DNA from: JBCBKZ01 sp039026975
GTDB lineage: Bacteria; Bacteroidota; Bacteroidia; J057
Reading direction: 5' to 3'
Assembly (NCBI GenBank): GCA_039026975.1
Contig: JBCCLI010000203.1
Span: forward strand, 1-11,407
DNA length: 11,407 nt
Shown: one piece after another, positions 6,259 through 11,407 of the stretch
Layout of the letters: every line of letters starts with the position of its first letter
Numbering within the stretch: the stretch's first letter is position 1
Translations under genes and position numbers: made by a program
Notes under the pieces: generated by a model
Told to the model about the DNA's origin: nothing
Seen by the model: only the letters and a program-made list of their open reading frames with translations
The model's database searches: none

Positions 6259-6286
6259 AAAAAAAGACCATCCAAAAGAGATGGCC
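6259..6286 (-). terminator. Rho-independent terminator of the ileS-dksA-lspA operon
   Basis: On the minus strand, GGCCATC (6286-6280) and GATGGTC (6272-6266) form a 7-bp stem with one G-T pair and a 7-base loop, followed directly by seven T (6265-6259). It lies about 25 bases after the lspA copy 1 stop. This is a textbook intrinsic terminator. Confidence 0.85.
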
Positions 6287-6310
6287 CAAATATATTTTTA
6301 GAAGAACCTA

Positions 6311-7030
6311 CTATTCTCCTGCCTCTTCAGCACTCTCTGTAGGCTCCGGTGTAGCAGCAGAAGCGGGTTCTGAAGGAGTAGTAGGTACAGTTGCAGCAGC
6401 TGTAGTCGTAGTTTCTACGCCTATACCCCTGGCCTGCTCATCCATCTTGAAGAACTTACCCTGGAAGATGAGGATAATGACTATTCCTACAGAAATAGCT
6501 GAGTCTGCTATATTAAAGATAGGCCACAGGTTATAATAGCCTCCGCCCAAAAACTCAGGAAGGTACCCACTCCATATGTCAAAGTAGAACATGTCTACTA
6601 CTCTTCCATGGAAAAGGCCTCCATCATAGTTATTCATGTGGGAAAACCAGACCCCGTAGAAGGTTCTGTCTATAATATTTCCCATAGCTCCTCCGAAGAT
6701 TAATGCCACAAATATGGGGAGAGGGGATTTATGATCTGCCATACGGTAGAGAACTACTCCTATGGCTATCACTGCTACAATGGAAAAGAGGGAAAGGATC
6801 AGTTTACCTGTGTCTTCAGACATATCAAACCCAAGTCCCTGCGCCAGATTAGTAACTGTTAAACCGAAGGCGGCGCCCTTATTCTCTATAAAATGAATCT
6901 TGACTACGTCTCCTACCACTTTTATCTCTTCCCTCAGCTCCATATTGAGCTTCACAATGAATTTAATGACTTGGTCAAGAACGATTATGGATAGTGAAAT
7001 AAGAAAATACTTGATCGCCTTCTTGCTCAT
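6311..7030 (-). CDS. lspA: Lipoprotein signal peptidase (signal peptidase II), operon copy with C-terminal tail
   Basis: Signal peptidase II, the inner-membrane aspartyl protease that matures lipoproteins. From the ATG at 7028-7030 it has 239 residues. Four hydrophobic segments match the family fold. The catalytic pair is Asp146 (HGRVVDM) and Asp176 (NIADSA); Asp19, Lys24, Asn50, the GAAFG motif (52-56), GNIIDR and Asn173 are all intact. After the last membrane helix (ending near 194) comes a tail of about 45 residues, rich in Thr, Ala, Pro and Glu and ending acidic (PTESAEEAGE). This is unusual for LspA and presumably lies in the cytoplasm. I prefer the ATG at 7030 over an in-frame GTG at 7036, because its start aligns exactly with the second copy. 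It is last in the ileS operon, 13 bases after the dksA-like stop, and is followed by a strong terminator. By context this is the main lspA. Confidence 0.95.
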   Translation of the reverse strand: MSKKAIKYFLISLSIIVLDQVIKFIVKLNMELREEIKVVGDVVKIHFIENKGAAFGLTVTNLAQGLGFDMSEDTGKLILSLFSIVAVIAIGVVLYRMADHKSPLPIFVALIFGGAMGNIIDRTFYGVWFSHMNNYDGGLFHGRVVDMFYFDIWSGYLPEFLGGGYYNLWPIFNIADSAISVGIVIILIFQGKFFKMDEQARGIGVETTTTAAATVPTTPSEPASAATPEPTESAEEAGE

Positions 7031-7043
7031 GTTCACAGTTTAA

Positions 7044-7424
7044 TTATCTGGCTCTTTGATTTTGGCGTAATTTTGCCTCTACGGTGGTGGTAGTATGAGG
7101 GACTACACGCAGTCTTTCTTTAGGAATTAAATCTCCGGTAACTCTACATACCCCATAGGTACCATTCTCAATACGAATGTATGCTTTTTCGAGTTTATCT
7201 ATAAATTTTGCCTGGCGAGCCATCAAAATTTCTACTTGCTCCTTCTCTCTACTTTCAGTCCCGTATTCTGTGAAGTTGAAACTGTCAGCAGAATTCCCAC
7301 TGAAGTCTTTTAGGCTATTAGCTAGCCTTTTATGTTCCCCGCGAGACTCATCAAGTTTATCTTGGATGATCTGGCGAAATTCTTCTAACTCACTCTTGGA
7401 ATAAAATTTCTTTTCAGTAGCCAT
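7044..7424 (-). CDS. DksA/TraR C4-type zinc-finger family protein, zinc-site degenerate
   Basis: A 126-residue DksA/TraR-like protein; the family binds RNA polymerase through the secondary channel and modulates promoters. Residues about 8-85 form charged helices as in the DksA coiled coil. The finger region reads YGVCRVTGDLIPKERLRVVPHTTTTVEAK (90-118) and keeps one cysteine only (Cys93). The positions of the other ligands in C4 proteins are Gly or other residues, so it should not bind zinc. This CRVTG form is what Bacteroidota members usually show, so it looks lineage-typical and not decayed. The gene starts 6 bases after the ileS stop and ends 13 bases before the lspA ATG, so the three are surely cotranscribed. 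Whether it responds to ppGpp like true DksA cannot be judged here. Confidence 0.88.
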   Translation of the reverse strand: MATEKKFYSKSELEEFRQIIQDKLDESRGEHKRLANSLKDFSGNSADSFNFTEYGTESREKEQVEILMARQAKFIDKLEKAYIRIENGTYGVCRVTGDLIPKERLRVVPHTTTTVEAKLRQNQRAR

Positions 7425-7430
7425 AGTATC

Positions 7431-10400
7431 TTACGTTAAGTTAGTCAATAGGATCTGTCCGTCTAACCCATTGATCTTGATAGGATCACCATCACTTAGC
7501 TGGGGTACTAGTTGAAGATTCTTTGTAAGGGTTTCATTACGAATATAATCCGAAAACGATTTAATTGCATCATTCCAACCATCATTTGTTGAAATATATG
7601 TGTCAATCTTATCCATCACATCAAAATCCTTTTCTTTACGCATGCGCTGGATCACACTTACTAGTTCTCTCACAATTCCCTCATTCCTAAGGGATTCACT
7701 TACATGTAGATCCAGTGCTACTGTAAACCTGCCGTCTGAGGCTACTACCCATCCGGGTATATCCTGAGAGGTAATTTCAACATCGGATAGTTCTAAAACG
7801 AAAGTTTTCTCCGACAGTTCGAGTTCTACCTCACCTTTTTGCTCAAATGCACGAATTTCCTCCTGACTGAATTTTGCCAGAGCAGGGCCTATCTCCTTGA
7901 TCAGCTTCCCTACTTTAGGACCAAGAGCCCTGAAGTTTGGTTTGATTTTCTTAACTAATAGTTCATTATCCTCTGTGATATACTCCACTTCCTTCACATT
8001 TACCTCAGAAGCTATTAGGGCTCTCACCCTATCCATATCTCCCCGCATTTCTGCTGAGTTCATGACTACCAGGGTTTTCTGAAGGGGCTGTCTCAGGTTC
8101 AGCTTTTCCTTCTTTCTAATCCTGGCTATGAGGGTACGCAGGCGCTGGGCCATGCTCATTCCCCTCTCTGTATCCACATCTATGAGTTCCTGCTTCCATG
8201 CGGGGAAGTGTGCATGATGCACGCTTTTTACTCCTTCTTCTCCCTCCAGGTCTCTGTATAACCAGTCAGCATAAAAAGGAGCAAAAGGACTCATAAGAAT
8301 GCTAACGGCCCTCAAGCACTCATGTAGGGTCTCGAAAGCAGCTGTATCTCCATCCCAGAAACGTCTCCTTGAAAGGCGTACATACCAATTAGATAGTTGC
8401 TCTACGAACTCCTCTATGGCTCTGATGGCCCTGGTAGGCTCGTAATCATCCATGTATTCTTCCACCTCCTTAATGAGAGAATTTAATACAGAGAGAATCC
8501 ACCTATCTAACTCCTCACGCTCCGTCTCAGCTATCTTATGACTCTCATCATAGGAGAATGAAACTATATTAGCATAGAGGGCAAAAAAGCTATAAGTGTT
8601 GTATAAGGTTCCGAAAAATTTCTTCCTGACCTTATCTACTCCTTCTACATCAAAGCGTAAGTTCTCCCAAGGAGGCGTATTCCCTATCATATACCAGCGG
8701 GTAGCATCCGCCCCATACTTTCCTATGGTCTTAAAGGGATCTACCACATTGCCTATCCGCTTAGACATTTTCTTCCCGTCTTTATCTAACAGCAATCCTG
8801 TAGAAATCACATTTTTAAAGGCTACATTCTCTTCCAGCATAACAGCAATAGCGTGCAGAGAGAAAAACCATCCTCTGGTTTGATCTACCCCTTCTGATAT
8901 AAAGTCGGCTGGGAAGTTAGCCTTGAAAATATCTTGCTTCTCAAAGGGATAATGCCACTGAGCATAGGGCATAGAACCTGAATCAAACCATACATCTATC
9001 AGGTCTGGCTCACGCTGCATGGGCTTTCCATTATTACTGACCAGCACTACCTCATCCACCATGGGCTTATGTAGATCCAGGGTTTCTTCCTGGAAGAATT
9101 CATCTACCTTGGCTTGGGTCATAAAACCTGCTACTACTGCTTTCTCCATCTCCTCTTTTAGCTGTTCCAGAGAACCTATACAGATTTCTTCCTTAGTATC
9201 TTCAGTACGCCAAATAGGGAGAGGAATGCCCCAGAAACGGGAGCGGGATAAGTTCCAGTCCACCAAGTTTTCCAGCCAGTTCCCAAAGCGGCCTGTACCG
9301 GTAGAGGTAGGCTTCCAATTGATGGTTTTATTTAGGGAAATCAGCTTATCCTTCACGGCAGTGGTACGGATAAACCAGCTATCCAGGGGATAATAGAGGA
9401 CTGGTCTGTCTGTACGCCAGCAGTGGGGGTAGGAGTGCTCGTATTTCTCTACTTTAAAAGCTTTATTTTCTTGTTTGAGCTTGATGGTAAGGTCTACGTC
9501 TGTAGGCCTCTTTTCCTCCTGCCCGTAGTCTTTCACATAGCGTCCTGCGAAGTCAGTCACCTCTTTTACAAACCGCCCCTGCTTATCTACCAGCGGCATA
9601 TCATTCCCATTCTCATCCTTCACCAATAAAGGAGGAATATCATTTTCAGCAGCTACCCTGAAGTCATCTGCCCCAAAGGTAGGCGCTATATGTACTATGC
9701 CTGTCCCATCTTCTGTGGACACGAAATCTCCGGCTATCACCCTAAAGGCAGGCTTTTCAGGGATCACGTAAGGCAAAAGTTGCTCATACTCTATCCCTAG
9801 TAAATCTGCTCCCTTCATCTCTGCCTCTATCTTCAGATAAGGGATGGGTTTATCTCCCTGCTTGAAGTCCTCCGGTAGCATCTCGTCTTTCTGCTCGGAG
9901 AAATATTTTCCCATCAGGTCTTTCGCGAGAATGACGCTTACAGGCTCAAGTGTATATCTATTCAAGGTTCTCACCTGAACATAGGTGATTTTATGTCCTA
10001 CTGCCAGGGCCGTATTAGAGGGCAAAGTCCAGGGCGTGGTGGTCCAAGCCAGGAAGTATTCGTCTTGGGTGCCTTTACGCTTGAACTGGGCCACTGCAGA
10101 GGTATCCTTAATGTCTCTGTAAGCACCTGGTTGGTTTAGTTCGTGAGAACTGAGTCCTGTTCCTGCTGCAGGAGAATAAGGCTGGATGGTAAAGCCCTTA
10201 TACAGAAGGCCCTTATCGTGGATACGCTTCAGGAGGCTCCATACAGACTCTATGTAGTTACTCTCAAAGGTGATGTACGGATCATCCAGATCCACCCAGT
10301 AGCCCATCTTGACAGTAAGGTCATCCCATACGTCCTTGAATTTCAGGACGTCCTTCCTACATTCTTCATTATACGCCTTAACGGAAATGGTCTTCCCTAT

Positions 10401-10724
10401 GTCTTCTTTGGTGATGCCCAGTCTCTTTTCTACCTGTATTTCTACTGGCAGTCCATGCGTGTCCCAGCCTCCCTTCCGCTTTACCTGGAAGCCTTTGAGG
10501 GTTTTATACCTACAGAAAATATCCTTGATGGTACGGGCCATGACATGGTGAATGCCCGGCATCCCATTAGCAGATGGGGGGCCTTCATAGAAAGTGAAGC
10601 TAGGTTCTCCTTCACGCACCTTAATGCTCTCCTCAAAGGTGTTTTCCTTTTCCCAACGGTCTAGGATTTTTTTGTCTATCTCTGTGAGCGAAAAGTGTTT
10701 ATACGCTGGATATGTACGAGCCAT
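7431..10724 (-). CDS. ileS: Isoleucine--tRNA ligase, type 2 (IleRS2) with swapped GxHH signature
   Basis: A class I synthetase that charges tRNA-Ile and edits valine. It has 1097 residues from the ATG at 10722-10724 (MARTYPAYKHFSLTE); a TTG at 10736 in frame is rejected as start. The catalytic signature reads PPSANGMPGIHHVMAR: the expected HxGH is GIHH at residues 57-60 (10545-10556), with the first and third positions exchanged. The second signature KMSKR is intact (652-656). GGWDTHGLPVE is at 85-94. The CP1 editing domain shows WTTTPWTLPSN (227-237) and GTGIVHIAPTFGADD (340-354). HCWRTDRPVLYYPLDSWF follows before the catalytic half. The length and the lack of a C-terminal Cys-rich zinc domain mark the eukaryote-like IleRS2 type, known for mupirocin resistance. 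It is first in an operon with the dksA-like gene and lspA. Confidence 0.97.
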   Translation of the reverse strand: MARTYPAYKHFSLTEIDKKILDRWEKENTFEESIKVREGEPSFTFYEGPPSANGMPGIHHVMARTIKDIFCRYKTLKGFQVKRKGGWDTHGLPVEIQVEKRLGITKEDIGKTISVKAYNEECRKDVLKFKDVWDDLTVKMGYWVDLDDPYITFESNYIESVWSLLKRIHDKGLLYKGFTIQPYSPAAGTGLSSHELNQPGAYRDIKDTSAVAQFKRKGTQDEYFLAWTTTPWTLPSNTALAVGHKITYVQVRTLNRYTLEPVSVILAKDLMGKYFSEQKDEMLPEDFKQGDKPIPYLKIEAEMKGADLLGIEYEQLLPYVIPEKPAFRVIAGDFVSTEDGTGIVHIAPTFGADDFRVAAENDIPPLLVKDENGNDMPLVDKQGRFVKEVTDFAGRYVKDYGQEEKRPTDVDLTIKLKQENKAFKVEKYEHSYPHCWRTDRPVLYYPLDSWFIRTTAVKDKLISLNKTINWKPTSTGTGRFGNWLENLVDWNLSRSRFWGIPLPIWRTEDTKEEICIGSLEQLKEEMEKAVVAGFMTQAKVDEFFQEETLDLHKPMVDEVVLVSNNGKPMQREPDLIDVWFDSGSMPYAQWHYPFEKQDIFKANFPADFISEGVDQTRGWFFSLHAIAVMLEENVAFKNVISTGLLLDKDGKKMSKRIGNVVDPFKTIGKYGADATRWYMIGNTPPWENLRFDVEGVDKVRKKFFGTLYNTYSFFALYANIVSFSYDESHKIAETEREELDRWILSVLNSLIKEVEEYMDDYEPTRAIRAIEEFVEQLSNWYVRLSRRRFWDGDTAAFETLHECLRAVSILMSPFAPFYADWLYRDLEGEEGVKSVHHAHFPAWKQELIDVDTERGMSMAQRLRTLIARIRKKEKLNLRQPLQKTLVVMNSAEMRGDMDRVRALIASEVNVKEVEYITEDNELLVKKIKPNFRALGPKVGKLIKEIGPALAKFSQEEIRAFEQKGEVELELSEKTFVLELSDVEITSQDIPGWVVASDGRFTVALDLHVSESLRNEGIVRELVSVIQRMRKEKDFDVMDKIDTYISTNDGWNDAIKSFSDYIRNETLTKNLQLVPQLSDGDPIKINGLDGQILLTNLT

Positions 10725-10799
10725 AATGGACCTCAAAAAAGATATTGGAATGGGTTAAACGACTAGCGGTAGTATGATTTCTAAGGAATTTAATTTTTG

Positions 10800-10811
10800 T
10801 AGTACGTACTA
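10800..10811. promoter_or_regulatory. Palindrome just after the predicted ileS transcription start
   Basis: TAGTACGTACTA is a perfect 12-base palindrome. Three further T-A pairs outside one mismatch extend it. It would sit at about +5 to +16 of the ileS transcript if the -7 box at 10822-10829 is used, a place suited to an operator. No regulator is known. Confidence 0.4.
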
Positions 10812-10821
10812 AAAATCGCTG

Positions 10822-10829
10822 CAAATATA
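10822..10829 (-). promoter_or_regulatory. Probable -7 promoter element of the ileS operon
   Basis: TATATTTG on the minus strand is a perfect TAnnTTTG element, about 98 bases before the ileS ATG. The -33 position is poor: TGG, 21 bases upstream, instead of TTG. The expected start near 10816 gives a leader of about 90 bases. No T-box motif is visible in it. Confidence 0.5.
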
Positions 10830-11351
10830 CAAAAAGATGTATGAGATGTACCATCTGGATGCTATCAGATATTGTGGTAAGGGTTGAGCATTTTCCGCCT
10901 CTGCCTTGTGTAGATTGTATTACTTCAGTTGGGTATGTCTTGAAAAAGGAGGATGTAGTTAGCCAACGTGTCAACTCACGGATTTTTCGGTAGATACAAT
11001 CAAACTTAGGCGAGGGGGCTTAGGATTAAGCCTAGTCATCCCCTCTGGTAAGTACAGGGCATGCCTTGTCCCAACAATATAACTATAATTCGTGGAAACC
11101 CCTTCACGCAAACACCATCCCCTATCAAGGGGATTCCCTGCAAAAGCCCTTTCTACTGAAACGCCCCATCGGGGCGCATACCTTAGTAGATAACATTCAA
11201 CAATAGAAAAAGCCCTGTTAAGGGCGAAACCTAGAGCTGCTTTCAGATTCCACCTCTAAGAGGCTTATAAACCAAATCATATTTGTTCTACCAAGATGTC
11301 ACTCCAAAGAAGCTAAGCACCTTAATCCATACATATTCGTATATTTAAATT
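10830..11351. other. Gene-free intergenic stretch between ileS and the DUF433 gene
   Basis: I see no convincing ORF, tRNA or known RNA here. The left part (10830-11010) shows nothing recognisable. The right part (11017-11264) is a dense run of short GC-rich hairpins listed separately. An imperfect -7 box (CATATTTG at 11278-11285) and a TATATTTA at 11340-11347 are the only promoter-like sequences before the DUF433 start; neither has a placed -33 TTG. Confidence 0.5.
11017..11264. repeat. Cluster of seven short hairpins or palindromes
   Basis: Seven dyads follow one another. They are GGCTTA/TAAGCC (11017-11032), ACAGGGCA/TGCCTTGT (11054-11069, one G-T pair), CGTG(G)AA/TTCACG (11091-11108), ATCCCCT/AGGGGAT (11117-11134, perfect, 4-base loop), CGCCCC/GGGGCG (11162-11176), GCCCT/AGGGC (11212-11225) and CCTCT/AGAGG (11253-11263). 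Centres are about 27-50 bases apart. The arms differ in sequence, so this is not a simple direct-repeat array. It may be a structured RNA, a decayed repeat array or chance. Confidence 0.4.
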
Positions 11352-11407
11352 ATGAACTATTTGGAAAGAATAACCATAGATCCAGAAATCTGTCATGGAA
11401 AGCCATG
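11352..11407 (+). CDS. DUF433 family protein, N-terminus only (probable antitoxin)
   Basis: Eighteen codons from the ATG at 11352 read MNYLERITIDPEICHGKP before the window ends; an in-frame stop two codons upstream (11346-11348) fixes the start. The pattern ITIDPxICxGKP is the hallmark N-terminus of DUF433 proteins, small DNA-binding helix-turn-helix proteins usually about 75-80 residues long. They are often encoded directly before a PIN-like toxin (DUF5615/Mut7-C type) in toxin-antitoxin pairs. The helix-turn-helix and any toxin lie outside the window. No Shine-Dalgarno is present; the start follows an AT-rich stretch. Confidence 0.75.
   Translation, partial: MNYLERITIDPEICHGKP

Noticed and set aside
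7031..7036. GTG start for the operon lspA
   Set aside because: The ATG at 7030 aligns exactly with the start of the second copy.
10143..10664. Plus-strand ORF of 173 codons inside ileS
   Set aside because: Antisense shadow of a clearly conserved synthetase, with no start signal or recognisable motif.
10725..10736. TTG start for ileS four codons upstream
   Set aside because: The ATG at 10724 gives the usual IleRS N-terminus; the extra residues have no support.
10699..10974. Minus-strand ORF of 91 codons overlapping the ileS start and leader
   Set aside because: Low-complexity, Thr/Ser-rich translation without family features; it overlaps the ileS start and promoter in another frame.
11017..11264. 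CRISPR array
   Set aside because: The dyads do not share a repeated sequence and the intervals vary from about 27 to 50 bases.
11017..11351. tRNA, tmRNA, SRP RNA or RNase P RNA
   Set aside because: I looked for the T-loop GGTTCGA pattern and the conserved cores of these RNAs on both strands and found none.

Overview
The window looks like a chromosomal housekeeping segment from a member of the Bacteroidota, probably Cytophagales-like; this placement is inferred. The signs are: a TTG-N20-TAnnTTTG promoter before the yceD homologue; most genes starting without a Shine-Dalgarno sequence; a Rho N-terminus running into a Lys/Ala/Pro/Glu-rich disordered linker; a DksA/TraR-like protein with a CRVTG remnant in place of the zinc finger; a long type-2 IleRS; and the order ileS, dksA-like, lspA.

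Layout from left to right. (1) 1-327, minus: the N-terminus of rho, cut by the window edge. (2) 585-1862, plus: serS, divergent from rho. (3) 1889-2395, minus: an HNH endonuclease convergent with serS. A perfect 11-bp stem-loop lies between them and overlaps the last HNH codons. (4) 2396-2720: non-coding, with a candidate promoter-plus-hairpin unit (possible small RNA) and then a clear promoter for the next operon. (5) 2721-3505, plus: yceD/DUF177 and rpmF, closed by a hairpin terminator. (6) 3506-4036: a poorly recognised 77-codon ORF bracketed by two related hairpins. (7) 4037-5326, minus: nuoF, standing apart from other complex I genes. (8) 5473-6057, minus: a second lspA copy. (9) 6058-6310: structured intergenic DNA and the terminator of the next operon. 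(10) 6311-10724, minus: the operon ileS, dksA-like, lspA, transcribed leftward with 6- and 13-nt gaps. (11) 10725-11351: the ileS leader and promoter, then a gene-free, hairpin-rich stretch. (12) 11352-11407, plus: the first 18 codons of a DUF433 family (antitoxin-type) protein, cut by the edge.

Most genes serve translation or central cell functions: tRNA charging (serS, ileS), ribosome assembly (yceD, rpmF), transcription (rho, dksA-like), lipoprotein signal-peptide removal (two lspA) and respiration (nuoF). The most notable points are a swapped GxHH signature in IleRS in place of HxGH (expected to give strong mupirocin resistance), two tandem lspA paralogues about 66% identical by hand count, a family of related intergenic hairpins, a hairpin cluster at 11017-11264, and the edge of a probable toxin-antitoxin locus. 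I did not find a clearly new multi-gene system; the strongest leads are the non-coding structures and the right edge.
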